64,000 bases of DNA from JACQAP01 sp035548375 (GTDB lineage: Bacteria; Pseudomonadota; Gammaproteobacteria; Burkholderiales; JACQAP01): the NCBI GenBank assembly GCA_035548375.1, contig DASZTG010000049.1, positions 44,719 through 108,718 on the forward strand, given 5' to 3'. Positions 52,317-61,595 of this stretch are shown piece by piece. The number at the start of each line of letters is the position of its first letter. Position 1 is the stretch's first letter. The notes below the pieces were generated by a model, which was not told the origin of the DNA, ran no database searches, and saw nothing but the letters and a program-made list of their open reading frames with translations. Made by a program: the position numbers and the translations under genes.

Positions 52317-53530
52317 GCATTTCCCCGGGGCAACGGCTCGGCCTCTCCTGCGCGACGCAGCGCCCACTGCGTGGCGAGCGGCCCAACCAGTTCCAGGATC
52401 ACCACGGCCGAGAGCACGATCGAAGACAGCCCGGCGCCGAATTCCGGATAGAGCGCCGATGCGCCCTGCACCATGACCACCGCGATCGCGGACATCGGCA
52501 CCATGCCGGTTCCCAGCAGCATCGCCTTCCTTCGCGTAATCCCGGAAAGCGGCGCGAACAGCCCGATGCCGGCAAGCTTGCCCGCCATGCGCGTAAGCAC
52601 GAACGCGGCACCCACGGCACCGGCCGCGGCCAATTCGGCGGGCCGCAAGCCCGCGCCGGTGATGACGAACAGCATGACCATGAAGAACTGCCCGCTTGGG
52701 CCGAATTCAACCGCCGTGACATCGTGCATCCGGTCGAGATTCTTCACGAACACGCCGAAGGCGAGCAGCGCGAGCAGCACCGAAAGCTTGAACGAGATGG
52801 CACACCCGACGGTGCCCACGATGACGCCGAGCAGCATGCCGAACTGCAGGTCCTCGCGCTTGCCCAGCCAGCGCCCCAGCGTGCGCGCGACGATGAAGGC
52901 AACGAAACCCAACCCCGCCGAGCCGACGATCAGGTACAGCGGATGCAACAGCGTCCTCGGCCAGTTCGCGCGATATTCGAGGTGCACGAAGCCGAACAGC
53001 AACGCGATCAGCAGGAATGCGAACACGTTGTTCAGAGCCGTCAGCGCGAGCAGCCGTTCGGTGAGCGGACCCTTCGCGCGCTGGTCGTGCACGATCATGA
53101 TCACCACCGCGGGCGAGGTCGCCATGGCGATCGCGGCCGCGGTTCCCGCGTAGATCGGCGCAATGTCGAACAGGCGCAGGGTCCCGTAGACGAACAGGAA
53201 CGAGAGCAGGCTTTCCGCGACGCTCGATGCGAGAAGCCAGCGGTCGTGCGTGAGCCAGCGAAAATCCAGCCTGCGGCCAAGTTCGAACAGGATCAGGCCA
53301 AGCGATATGTCGACGAAGATCGACAGGTCGCCCAAGATCGATTGATCGAGGATGCCGAGTACGCCGGGGCCGAGAAGCAGTCCCGCCGCGACGAAACCCG
53401 TGATGCGAGGCAACCTGAATACGCGCACGAACACCTGACCCGCGGCGAGCCCGCAAAGCAGGATCGCGCCGACGAGCATCGTGTTGCCGGCAACGAGCGG
53501 AAACGAAGGCAGAAATCCTATGTCGTCCAT
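52313..53530 (-). CDS. CPA2-family cation:proton antiporter without RCK domain
   Basis: The 405-residue membrane protein has about twelve helices: an N-terminal LVGAILLCGLAAGQVFVRVF, LPRITGFVAAGLLLGPGVLG, an AIAMATSPAVVIMIVHDQRAKGPLT stretch and FAFLLIALLFGFVHLEYR. These match the Na+/H+ exchanger domain of CPA2 proteins (KefB/C-type). No C-terminal nucleotide-binding RCK domain is present, so regulation must differ from Kef. It is the first gene of the minus-strand group ending with the amidase and overlaps the ligase gene. Confidence 0.88.
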   Translation of the reverse strand: MDDIGFLPSFPLVAGNTMLVGAILLCGLAAGQVFVRVFRLPRITGFVAAGLLLGPGVLGILDQSILGDLSIFVDISLGLILFELGRRLDFRWLTHDRWLLASSVAESLLSFLFVYGTLRLFDIAPIYAGTAAAIAMATSPAVVIMIVHDQRAKGPLTERLLALTALNNVFAFLLIALLFGFVHLEYRANWPRTLLHPLYLIVGSAGLGFVAFIVARTLGRWLGKREDLQFGMLLGVIVGTVGCAISFKLSVLLALLAFGVFVKNLDRMHDVTAVEFGPSGQFFMVMLFVITGAGLRPAELAAAGAVGAAFVLTRMAGKLAGIGLFAPLSGITRRKAMLLGTGMVPMSAIAVVMVQGASALYPEFGAGLSSIVLSAVVILELVGPLATQWALRRAGEAEPLPRGNA

Positions 53531-53722
53531 GCCGGGCTTTGACCAGACGATGCGGGCAGGAATTCATTGGCCCGCGGAATTTTTTTGGCCCCGACTGCGA
53601 GCCGGCACGCAATGCCGGCTGCATGAACTCGAGACAACGGTGCAAGGCGTGCACGCGAAATCGACAACCCCCGCCCGCAGGCCGTCGGGAACAAAGGCGC
53701 GATGCCGCCCGCGCCGGTGCCC

Positions 53723-54373
53723 CTACCCGCCAACCACTACGACGTGAACGCGGAATGGTCCGTGCGCGCCGAGCACGAGGGTCATCTCGATGTCGGCCGT
53801 GCGCGATGGCCCCGAGACGAAATTCACCTGGCGCGGCAAATTGCCGCGCTCGCGGCGCAACAGGTCCCAGCCGTCTTCCATCGCACGCACGATGCGCGAT
53901 GCGGGCACCACCGCGATATGGTTCTCCGGCAACAGGCTGGTCGTCGCGTGCGTATCCTCGCCGGACAGCAGCATCAGCGTGCCGTTCTCGGCCACCGCGC
54001 AGAAAACGCCGGTGACGCCGAGCTTGTCGACACCGCTGCTGGGCCGCGCTTCGATCGCCAGGCCTGCGCCGTGCCAATCCAGGTGCGCGAATTCCGGCCA
54101 GCACGCGCCGGCAACGGGAAGATGCTTTTCCTTCACGTACGCTGCCACCGCGCGCGGCACGTCCGCGAGTGTTCCCGCCTCACCCACCGTGGACATCATC
54201 GCGATGCATCGCTCGCGGAACCGCGGGAGCAGATCCCAGGTCATCGTCGGCATCGGCCCGCGCCGGCGCGAATCGATGCGTTCCAGGACGGCCTGCTTCT
54301 CGGCCGCCTCTGCCACCGCCGCGCGACCGTTGGCCTCGCGGATGCGTCTCAAGATGTTGTCGCGGGCGCTCAT
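53723..54373 (-). CDS. lutC: LutC-family lactate utilisation protein
   Basis: The 216-residue LUD-domain protein has the C-terminal GPSRTADIEMTLVLGAHGP typical of LutC, with FCAVAENGTLMLLSGED and LLPENHIAVVPASRIV. It is one of three proteins needed for L-lactate oxidation. It overlaps lutB by ATGA at 54370-54373 and is last in lutA-lutB-lutC. Confidence 0.93.
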   Translation of the reverse strand: MSARDNILRRIREANGRAAVAEAAEKQAVLERIDSRRRGPMPTMTWDLLPRFRERCIAMMSTVGEAGTLADVPRAVAAYVKEKHLPVAGACWPEFAHLDWHGAGLAIEARPSSGVDKLGVTGVFCAVAENGTLMLLSGEDTHATTSLLPENHIAVVPASRIVRAMEDGWDLLRRERGNLPRQVNFVSGPSRTADIEMTLVLGAHGPFRVHVVVVGG

Positions 54374-55788
54374 GGCATCCTCCGGCTTCTATGCCGGCCA
54401 TACAGTTCGCGAAAGGTCTTGCCTCGCGGGGCCGGAAAATCCCTGCCGGAAGTCCACTCCGCGCCCGCGGCCGGCAACCTGTGCAACAGCCGGTCGCGTC
54501 CGCCGAACCATTTGCCGAGGCGGGATGCGATGCGCGCGAACATTCCGTAGATCGCCGGTCTCTGCGCAGCCCAGGCCCATGTGCGCAAGCCGAACCGCTC
54601 CGTCCAGGGCCGCAGGTTCGCTTCGACCTGCTTTTCACGCAGCTTGCGCATGAGATCCGGGAGGGGAATCTTGACCGGGCACACGACGCCGCATTGATTG
54701 CAGAGCGTCGCCGCGTTCGGCAGGTCGATGGCATTCTCGATGCCCTTGTAGGCGGGCGTGAGAATGGATCCGATCGGCCCGGGATACACCCAGCCATAGG
54801 CATGACCGCCGATGTTCTGGTAGACCGGACAGTGGTTCATGCAGGCGCCGCAACGGATGCAGCGCAGCGCTTCGCGTATGTCCGAGGCGAGGATCTTCGT
54901 GCGCCCGGCGTCGACGATGATGACGTGGAATTCGCCGGGGCCGTCCTTGTCCCCGGCGCGTTTGGGTCCCGTCGTGAAGGAAAGGTAATTGCTGATGGAT
55001 TGGCCGGTCGCGGAGCGCGTCAGCAGCCGCAGCAGCAGCGACACGTCCTCCAGCGTCGGCAGGATTTTCTCGACGCCGGTGATGGCCACGTGCACGCGCG
55101 GCATCGTCGTGGTCATGCGCCCGTTGCCCTCGTTCGTGACGATCATGGAAGAGCCGGTTTCGGCCACCAGGAAATTCGCACCGCTGATGCCCATGTCCGC
55201 ATCGAGGAAGTGCGGGCGCAACACTTCGCGCGCCTCGTGGGTCAGCGCGGCGATGTCGTCCAGGCGGGGCCGCTTGTGCTTGTCGGCGAACAGGTCGGCG
55301 ATGTCGTCCTTGGACTTGTGCGTGGCGGGCGCGATGATGTGCGAAGGCGTCTCGCCGAACTGCTGGATGATGTATTCGCCGAGGTCGGTCTCGCGCACGT
55401 CGAGCCCGGCCTGCTCGAGCGCATGGTTCAGGTTGGTTTCCTCGCCCAGCATCGACTTGGACTTGATGATCTTGCGCACCTGGTGCTTGCGCGCGATCTC
55501 GATCACGAGGTCGTTGACTTGCTGCGGCGATTCCGCCCAGTGCACGATGGTTCCCGCCGCCACCGCCCGCTTCTCCCATTCCTCGAGCAGCAGGTCCATG
55601 TTGGCGAGGGAGTAGTCGCGGATGCGCGCGGCGGCTTCGCGGATATCCTCGAAGTTGTCCAGTTCGCCGATGACTTTGGCGCGCGCGACCACCAGCTTGC
55701 CTTTGGCGTTGCGCAGCGCCTTCTGAACCTTGGCATCGGCGAGTTTTCGACTCGCCACCTGTTTGAATTCGTTGGATGAGATCTGCAT
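54370..55788 (-). CDS. lutB: LutB-family iron-sulfur protein of lactate oxidation
   Basis: The 472-residue protein has an N-terminal LUD-like part (RKHQVRKIIKSKSMLGEETN) and two ferredoxin-type Cys motifs, CIRCGACMNHCPVYQ and LCNQCGVVCPVKIPL, ligating two [4Fe-4S] clusters. It forms with LutA and LutC a membrane-associated complex that oxidises L-lactate to pyruvate. Start ATG 55788, 16 bp after lutA. Confidence 0.94.
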   Translation of the reverse strand: MQISSNEFKQVASRKLADAKVQKALRNAKGKLVVARAKVIGELDNFEDIREAAARIRDYSLANMDLLLEEWEKRAVAAGTIVHWAESPQQVNDLVIEIARKHQVRKIIKSKSMLGEETNLNHALEQAGLDVRETDLGEYIIQQFGETPSHIIAPATHKSKDDIADLFADKHKRPRLDDIAALTHEAREVLRPHFLDADMGISGANFLVAETGSSMIVTNEGNGRMTTTMPRVHVAITGVEKILPTLEDVSLLLRLLTRSATGQSISNYLSFTTGPKRAGDKDGPGEFHVIIVDAGRTKILASDIREALRCIRCGACMNHCPVYQNIGGHAYGWVYPGPIGSILTPAYKGIENAIDLPNAATLCNQCGVVCPVKIPLPDLMRKLREKQVEANLRPWTERFGLRTWAWAAQRPAIYGMFARIASRLGKWFGGRDRLLHRLPAAGAEWTSGRDFPAPRGKTFRELYGRHRSRRMP

Positions 55789-55804
55789 CGTCGCTTGCTC
55801 GCGC

Positions 55805-56566
55805 CTAATCGCCGGTACGGCGGTCCATGTCGCGCAGCGGATCCGTCATGCCGGCCAGCACTTCGGCGACATGGAGAACCTGCGTGCGATTGTCGCCGCG
55901 CCGGCGCAGGCGCCCTTCGATGTTCAGCATGCAGCCCAGGTCGCCGAGCACCAGCGCGTTCGCCCCGGTCGACTGCACGTCCTCGCACTTGAGGTCGGCG
56001 ATGCGGGCGGAGATGTCGCCGTACTTCACCGAGAAGGTGCCGCCGAAGCCGCAGCATTGCTCCGGCTGCTGCATCTCGCGCACGCTTAAGCCCGGCACTT
56101 TCGACAGCAGCGCGCGCGGCTGCGTCTTCACGTTCAATTCGCGCAGGCCGGAACAGGAGTCATGGTAGGTGACCGCGCCGCTGAACTGCCCCGGCACGCT
56201 GTCGATGCGCGCCACGTTTACCAGGAAATCCGTGAGCTCGTAGGTCTTGCGCGCCAGCGCCTCGACTTCGCCGGCGAGGTCGGCAAATTCCGAAAGCAGC
56301 TCGGGATAGTGCGCGCGAATCATGCCGCCGCAGGAGCCCGAAGGCACGACGACGAAATCGCACCCGGCAAATTCATTCAGCACTTTCTTCGCGAGTGCCT
56401 GGGCAGCCTTGCGGTCCCCCGAGTTATATCCAGGCTGCCCGCAACATGTCTGGCTCACGGGAACGACCACGTCGTACCCCGCAGCCTCGAGCAGTTTCAG
56501 GGAGGCAAAACCGATGCTTGGCCGCATCAAATCTACGAGACAGGTAACGAACAGGCCGACTTTCAT
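55805..56566 (-). CDS. lutA: LutA-family cysteine-rich protein of lactate oxidation
   Basis: The 253-residue protein has two CCG domains: VSQTCCGQPGYNSGDRKAA and QPEQCCGFGGTFSVKYGD, plus YHDSCSGLRELN, as in LutA/GlcF-type heterodisulfide-reductase-like subunits that hold iron-sulfur clusters. It is the first gene of the operon. Its ATG at 56564-56566 is directly overlapped by the stop of a short upstream frame encoding the same first 20 residues, an unusual duplication described separately. Ribosome binding site: AAGGCGGG upstream. Confidence 0.93.
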   Translation of the reverse strand: MKVGLFVTCLVDLMRPSIGFASLKLLEAAGYDVVVPVSQTCCGQPGYNSGDRKAAQALAKKVLNEFAGCDFVVVPSGSCGGMIRAHYPELLSEFADLAGEVEALARKTYELTDFLVNVARIDSVPGQFSGAVTYHDSCSGLRELNVKTQPRALLSKVPGLSVREMQQPEQCCGFGGTFSVKYGDISARIADLKCEDVQSTGANALVLGDLGCMLNIEGRLRRRGDNRTQVLHVAEVLAGMTDPLRDMDRRTGD

Positions 56567-56700
56567 GGATTTCCCGCCTTGTCGCGTGCCAAGCGAGGTT
56601 TCAGTGCAGACTCATGCGCCCCGCGCGTGACGTCGGAGCTAAAACCGATGCTTGGCCGCATCAGGTCAACCAGACAGGTTACGAACAATCCGACTTTCAT
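56563..56700 (-). pseudogene. Partial duplicate of the lutA 5' end
   Basis: A 45-residue open frame starts at ATG 56700 with GGGAGAGG upstream and repeats the first 20 residues of LutA exactly, then runs into unrelated sequence (SSDVTRGAHESALKPRLARD and so on). It stops at TGA 56563-56565, overlapping the lutA ATG. The two copies of the 60-nt segment differ at 7 positions, all synonymous. It may be the remains of a recombination or strain replacement at the start of lutA, or an assembly artefact. Confidence 0.75.
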
Positions 56701-56909
56701 GCCTCTCCCGGAGTTTGGCAATGCCGCGCGGCCAGTCGCAGGCACGAATACGTTTCCTGCCACGGTGGAATCCAACAGGCGATCTGCGCACCCTCCCGCT
56801 GAAAATGCCGGGCAAGGCACGCCGCGCATCGATCCGGCGGCGCAGCGCAGTCAGGTCGGAATCATAGCACGCGACATTTTGTCGTCCGCCCGTCCGCATC
56901 GATTCAGGG

Positions 56910-56938
56910 TTGTAGGCGCGGGTTTCGGCATGTAAAAT
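56910..56938 (+). promoter_or_regulatory. Probable promoter of the iclR-type gene
   Basis: TTGTAG (56910-56915) and TAAAAT (56933-56938) are 17 bp apart, giving a transcript start near 56945, 27 nt before GTG 56972. It lies in the gap between the divergent lut genes and the regulator. Confidence 0.45.
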
Positions 56939-56971
56939 TTCCGCATCGCACAATTGGACCTCTCGATTATC

Positions 56972-57751
56972 GTGGCGGCAGCAAACGGAAAAACGTCCAT
57001 TCAAGTCATCGAGCGCATGATGGATTTGCTCGACGCGCTGGCGCAAAACGACGAACCGGTCAATCTCAAGCGGCTGGCGAGTACCACCGGCTTGCATCCG
57101 TCGACGGCCCACCGGATCCTGAACATGATGGTCGAATTCCGCATGGTCGATCGCATCGAGCCGGGCACCTATCGCCTGGGCATCCGATTGCTGGAGCTAG
57201 GCAACCTGGTGAAATCGCGCATCAACCTGCGCCAGGAAGCGTTGCCCTTCATGCGCCGACTGCACCAGGATTTGCACGAGACGGTGAACCTGTCGGTGCG
57301 ACAGGGCGATGAGATGGTCTACGTCGAGCGCCTGCTGTCGGACCGGACCGCGATGCGCGTGGTGCATTTGATCGGCGCACGCGCGCCCCTGCACATCACG
57401 GCCGTGGGTAAGCTGTTCTTGCTGGAAGACGGTCCCGAGAAATGCCGGGAATACGCGCAGCGCACTGGGCTGGAGGTTTTTACCAAAAACACGATTCGCG
57501 ATACGGAAGCGCTGACGAAGGAACTGGAACGCGTGCGCAAGCTCGGCTACGCGATCGACAACGAGGAAGCCGAAAGCGGCGTGTGCTGCATAGGAGCCGG
57601 CATCCTCGACGATGAGGGCCGGCTTGTCGCCGGGCTGTCGCTGTCAGCACCGGCCAATCGCATCGACAAGACGTGGTATGGCCGGGTCAGGCAGACCGCG
57701 GAGGAAATTTCACGCGCTCTCGGCCATTTGCCGGGCGCGAAGGTGGCCTGA
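56972..57751 (+). CDS. IclR-family transcriptional regulator
   Basis: The 259-residue protein has an N-terminal winged helix (KTSIQVIERMMDLLDALAQND, LASTTGLHPSTAHRILNMMVE, YRLGIRLLELG) and an IclR effector domain (GARAPLHITAVGKLFLLE, ESGVCCIGAGILDDEGRLVAGLSLSAP). It probably controls the divergent lutABC genes in response to lactate or a related acid. The start is uncertain: GTG 56972 is chosen since the family's N-terminus follows it directly; TTG 56954 would add 6 residues. No ATG is available. Confidence 0.88.
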   Translation: MAAANGKTSIQVIERMMDLLDALAQNDEPVNLKRLASTTGLHPSTAHRILNMMVEFRMVDRIEPGTYRLGIRLLELGNLVKSRINLRQEALPFMRRLHQDLHETVNLSVRQGDEMVYVERLLSDRTAMRVVHLIGARAPLHITAVGKLFLLEDGPEKCREYAQRTGLEVFTKNTIRDTEALTKELERVRKLGYAIDNEEAESGVCCIGAGILDDEGRLVAGLSLSAPANRIDKTWYGRVRQTAEEISRALGHLPGAKVA

Positions 57752-57775
57752 GCCGCCGGATCGGAAAAGGGCGGT

Positions 57776-58660
57776 TCAGCCCGAGATGCGCAGGATGTCG
57801 GCCTCGATCCAGCGCTTGATGCGGTTGGCGTCCGCGATGCGCGACAGCTTGCCCCAGGAATCCAGCAAGACGATGATGACCGGCTTCTCGGCGATCATCG
57901 CCTGCATCACCAGGCAGCGGCCCGCTTCGCTGATGTAGCCCGTCTTCGACAAGCCGATATCCCACTGGCGGCTCTTGATCAGCCTGTTCGAGTTCACGTA
58001 GGACAGCAGGCGGCGACGGCGCTTGTCCTCGGATTCGATCTTGAAGGAATCCGAAGTCGTGTATTCGCGGATCAGCGGGTAGGTATGCGCCGCGGCAACC
58101 ATCTTCGCCAGGTCTTCCGCCGTCGAGACATTGTCCGGCGTCAGCCCGGTCGGGTCTTCGAAATGCGTATTCGCCATGCCGAGCTCGGCGGCCTTCTGGT
58201 TCATCGCGGCGACGAATGCATCCGTGCCGCCCGGGAAATTCCGCGCCAGCGAAGCCGCGGCGCGGTTTTCCGACGCCATCAGCGCCAGCTTCATCATTTC
58301 CGCGCGCATGAGCGACGTGCCCACCTGCAGCTTGGAATGGGAGCCCTTGCGCCGGTCGATGTCTTCCTTGTCGATTTCGATGGTCTCGAGCAGGGGCAGG
58401 CCGGAATCGAGCACCACCATCGCCGTCATCAGCTTCGTAATGGAAGCGATCGGCATGATCTGGTCGACGTTCTTGGCGAACAATTGCTCGCCGGAATCCT
58501 GCGCGACCACCAGGACGGCACTGGAACGCAGCCGCAATGCGACAGGTTTTGCCGAGAAACGTGAGGGTTGCGCGCCGGTCTTGACTATTCCCTCGGCGGC
58601 AAATGCGGGGGCAACGCAGGCCGTCAATACGGCGCCGAGGAACAAAAGTATCGTTTTCAT
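57776..58660 (-). CDS. pbpG: D-alanyl-D-alanine endopeptidase (PBP7/PbpG-like)
   Basis: The 294-residue exported penicillin-binding protein has a signal peptide (about 1-22, AFAAEG) and the S11 peptidase triad: SxxK in IASITKLMTAM, SxN in MASENRAAAS and KTG in GLSKTGYISEAG. It cleaves peptide cross-links in the periplasm. The start MKTILLFLGAVL at 58660 gives the signal peptide directly; an upstream extension of 26 residues is unlikely. It is convergent with the IclR gene. Confidence 0.92.
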   Translation of the reverse strand: MKTILLFLGAVLTACVAPAFAAEGIVKTGAQPSRFSAKPVALRLRSSAVLVVAQDSGEQLFAKNVDQIMPIASITKLMTAMVVLDSGLPLLETIEIDKEDIDRRKGSHSKLQVGTSLMRAEMMKLALMASENRAAASLARNFPGGTDAFVAAMNQKAAELGMANTHFEDPTGLTPDNVSTAEDLAKMVAAAHTYPLIREYTTSDSFKIESEDKRRRRLLSYVNSNRLIKSRQWDIGLSKTGYISEAGRCLVMQAMIAEKPVIIVLLDSWGKLSRIADANRIKRWIEADILRISG

Positions 58661-58925
58661 CTGAGTCGACGCTTTATAACCTATTGTTATCTCGATGGAT
58701 CTGTTCCCAGCACTGCCGGCGCCCTGCCTTGGCTCCACGCTATCCTACGGGTAAGGATCCCCCATCAGGGCGCAAGGCAAGATATCAAAAATCAAAGACT
58801 AAGGGAAGATTTTCAATAAACCGGTGAGATTCAACGCCTGATGCGTTCATTCGCCGGGTGTTTCTATGCAAGTTACATGCAACCTACGGTGGCTTCACGG
58901 CGAACCTTGAGGCCCAGGCCTTCTC

Positions 58926-60755
58926 TCAGGCAGTATCGGCAGCCAGTTCGGCGAGTTCGCCTATCCTTTCCTCTTCCTGCTGGAGGGCCCACATGTGCGC
59001 ATAGGTGCCGCCTTGCGCCAGCAAATCGCGATGGGTGCCGCGCTCCACGATGCGTCCTTCCTCCATCACCAGGATCTGATCGGCATCGATGACGGTCGAC
59101 AGCCGATGCGCAATGGTCAGCGTCGTGCGGCTTTGCGAGATGCGCTTGAGTTCCGCCTGGATCGCTTTTTCGGACTTCGAATCCAGCGCGGAAGTCGCCT
59201 CGTCGAAAATCAGGATTTCAGGATTTTTCAGCAATGCCCGCGCGATCGCCACGCGCTGCTTTTCCCCACCGGATAGTTTCAGGCCGCGTTCCCCGACCAT
59301 CGTGTCATAGCCGTCCGGTAACGATTCGATGAGATCGTGGATATGGGCGGAGCGCGCGGCGGCGACGACGTCTTCCCGGGAAGCCTGCGTATCGCCGTAG
59401 GCGATGTTGTAGAAAATGGTGTCGTTGAACAGCACCGTATCCTGCGGCACGATCCCGATCGCCGCGCGCAGGCTGCTCTGCGTGACGTCGCGAATATCGA
59501 TGCCGTCGATGCTGATTCGACCGCCGTTGACGTCGTAGAAGCGGTAGAGCAGCCGTGCCAGCGTGGATTTTCCCGAGCCGCTGGATCCGACGACGGCCAC
59601 GGTGTGCCCCACGGGAATCGCGAAACTCACGTCGTGCAGGATGGCGCGTCGCGGTTCGTAGCTGAACTCCACGTGCTCGAACACCACCGTCGGCCGTTGC
59701 GCGACCAGTTCGATCGCGGTGGGCGCATCCTGGACTTCGCGGTTCTCGACCAGCAGCCGGAACATCTTGTCCATGTCCACCAGCGATTGCTTGATCTCGC
59801 GATAGACCATGCCGAGGAAGTTGAGCGGGATGTAGAGCTGGATCAGCAGGCCGTTGACCAGCACGAGGTCGCCGAGGGAGAGCTTCTGGCCCACCACGCC
59901 CTGCGCCGCGAGGATCATCAGGGCCGTCACGGCTACCGCGATGACCAGGCTCTGCCCGATGTTGAGCGCCCCCAACGACGCTTCGTTCTTGACGTCGGCG
60001 GCCTCGAATTTCTTAAGGCTTTCGTCGTATCGTCCCGCCTCGAATTCCTCGTTGTTGAAGTACTTGACCGTCTCGTAGTTGAGCAGGCTGTCGATGGCGC
60101 GAGTGTTGGCCTTGGCGTCGAGCTCGTTGGCTCGCCGCCGGATGTCCATGCGCCATTCGGTCACGACGATGGTGAAGCCCAGATAGACGACGACCGCGCC
60201 CATGGTGATGGCCATGAAGCGCCAGTCGAACTTGGCCAGCAGCACGAAGGCGACCAGCGAAAATTCGATGATGACGGGAATGATCGAAAACAGCAGGTAG
60301 CTCAGCAACGTCGCGATGCCGCGGGTGCCGCGCTCGATGTCGCGCGAGACGCCGCCGGTCTGCCGCTCCAGGTGGAAGCGCAGGCTCAGGCTGTGCAGGT
60401 GCCGGAACACCTGCAGGGCGACGCGCCGGATGGCCCGTTTCGCCACGCGCACGAACACGATGTCGCGCAGTTCCGCGAACATCGTGGTGGAAAGCCTCAA
60501 TATCCCGTATACGGCCAACAGGGCGAACGGCAGCGCGAGCACGGCGTGCTTCGCGTCGAGCGAATCGACGATCTCCTTCATGACGAGCGGCACGCCGACG
60601 TTCGCGACCTTTGCCAGCGCCAGGCATAGCAATGCCACCGCCACCCGACCCTTGTACTCCATCAGATAGGGGACGAGCTTGCGGATCGTTTGCCAGTCAT
60701 TGCGCCGCCAGGCCGCAGGCCCGGCCGCGCGCGTCGCGGAAGTGGGATGGTCCAA
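58926..60755 (-). CDS. ABC transporter, Atm1/heavy-metal-exporter type
   Basis: This half-transporter, about 609 residues, has an ABC exporter membrane domain (KLVPYLMEYKGRVAVALLCLALAK, MFAELRDIVFVRVAKRAIRR) and an ATPase domain with Walker A VGSSGSGKST, signature LSGGEKQR, Walker B ILIFDEATSALD and H-loop AHRLST. KVANVGVPLVMKEIVDSL and the TQSSLRAAIGIVPQDTVLFNDTI region match the Atm1 group, exporting glutathione-linked sulfur or metal compounds. Start uncertain; TTG 60755 begins the conserved part, while the frame stays open to 60935. Confidence 0.88.
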   Translation of the reverse strand: MDHPTSATRAAGPAAWRRNDWQTIRKLVPYLMEYKGRVAVALLCLALAKVANVGVPLVMKEIVDSLDAKHAVLALPFALLAVYGILRLSTTMFAELRDIVFVRVAKRAIRRVALQVFRHLHSLSLRFHLERQTGGVSRDIERGTRGIATLLSYLLFSIIPVIIEFSLVAFVLLAKFDWRFMAITMGAVVVYLGFTIVVTEWRMDIRRRANELDAKANTRAIDSLLNYETVKYFNNEEFEAGRYDESLKKFEAADVKNEASLGALNIGQSLVIAVAVTALMILAAQGVVGQKLSLGDLVLVNGLLIQLYIPLNFLGMVYREIKQSLVDMDKMFRLLVENREVQDAPTAIELVAQRPTVVFEHVEFSYEPRRAILHDVSFAIPVGHTVAVVGSSGSGKSTLARLLYRFYDVNGGRISIDGIDIRDVTQSSLRAAIGIVPQDTVLFNDTIFYNIAYGDTQASREDVVAAARSAHIHDLIESLPDGYDTMVGERGLKLSGGEKQRVAIARALLKNPEILIFDEATSALDSKSEKAIQAELKRISQSRTTLTIAHRLSTVIDADQILVMEEGRIVERGTHRDLLAQGGTYAHMWALQQEEERIGELAELAADTA

Positions 60756-60938
60756 GATGCTTCGTACAGGAAGAGACGGATGCAGCGCCGGGGATGGTCC
60801 GAAAAAGTGTAATCCAAACACCGCTCGGACAGTTCGACCGGACGCCTCCTTGTTGTATATTGGACCGGATGCGACGCAAGGCAAGCCGGGACGCGTGTTC
60901 CGGCGTCGCCCGTCCAGACTGGGGAGAAAAATCAAATC

Positions 60939-61382
60939 ATGGGTGCAGTGGCTCGCTGGCTGACAGGCCTGCTCGTTGTCGCCATTCTCTTGCTCGCCGG
61001 CTATACCTGGGTGGTGCTGAACTGGAGCTATTCTGCCGGCGAACGCGCGGGCTATGTGCAGAAACTCTCGAAGAAGGGATGGCTTTGCAAAACCTGGGAA
61101 GGCGAACTCGCGCTGGTGACGATGCCCGGGACGGTCGCCGAGAAATTTTTCTTCACGATCCGCACGGATTCAATCGCGGACGAGATCAATCGGTCGATCG
61201 GCAGGCGTGTTTCCCTGCACTACGAGGAACACATCGGCCTGCCGTCGAGTTGCTTCGGCGAAACCGGCCACTTCATCACCGGCGTCAAGATCATCGAGGA
61301 TCCGATATCGATCTCGCCGGCACCCTCGCAACCCGCTGCTGCGCAACCCACCCCGGCGCCGGCGCCCGCCCCTGCGAAATAA
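60939..61382 (+). CDS. Small membrane-anchored protein of unknown function
   Basis: The 147-residue protein has one N-terminal membrane span (about 6-24, RWLTGLLVVAILLLAGYTWVV), then a conserved-looking soluble region (SKKGWLCKTWEGELALVTMPGT, FFTIRTDSIADEINRSIGRRVSLHYEEH, GLPSSCFGETGHFITGVKI) and an Ala/Pro-rich tail. Proteins like this are widespread and have sometimes been mislabelled; function unknown. It is divergent from the Atm1-type gene and convergent with clsB. Confidence 0.72.
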   Translation: MGAVARWLTGLLVVAILLLAGYTWVVLNWSYSAGERAGYVQKLSKKGWLCKTWEGELALVTMPGTVAEKFFFTIRTDSIADEINRSIGRRVSLHYEEHIGLPSSCFGETGHFITGVKIIEDPISISPAPSQPAAAQPTPAPAPAPAK

Positions 61383-61437
61383 GCGTCGTCGAAGTACGGC
61401 GCGCCGTTTCCCGGCGCCACGACCGCCAAAAAGAAAA

Positions 61438-61461
61438 CGGGCGCATCGACAGATGCGCCCG
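61438..61461 (-). terminator. Terminator downstream of clsB
   Basis: CGGGCGCATC (61438-61447) and GATGCGCCCG (61452-61461) form a perfect 10-bp stem with loop GACA. On the minus strand it is followed by GTTTTCTTTTTGG, so it best fits the clsB transcript; on the plus strand the following CACGCAAAA gives no T-run. Confidence 0.8.
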
Positions 61462-61595
61462 CACGCAAAATGCGTAAGAACATGGCTAGGAACTGCAGTG
61501 GAGCGGACCGCGAAGTTCACTCCATAGTCTGCGAAATCATTATTCCCTGCGGACCACGCGCATGTTGTTAAAAATTGTAAGGCGGTTTCTGCGCG

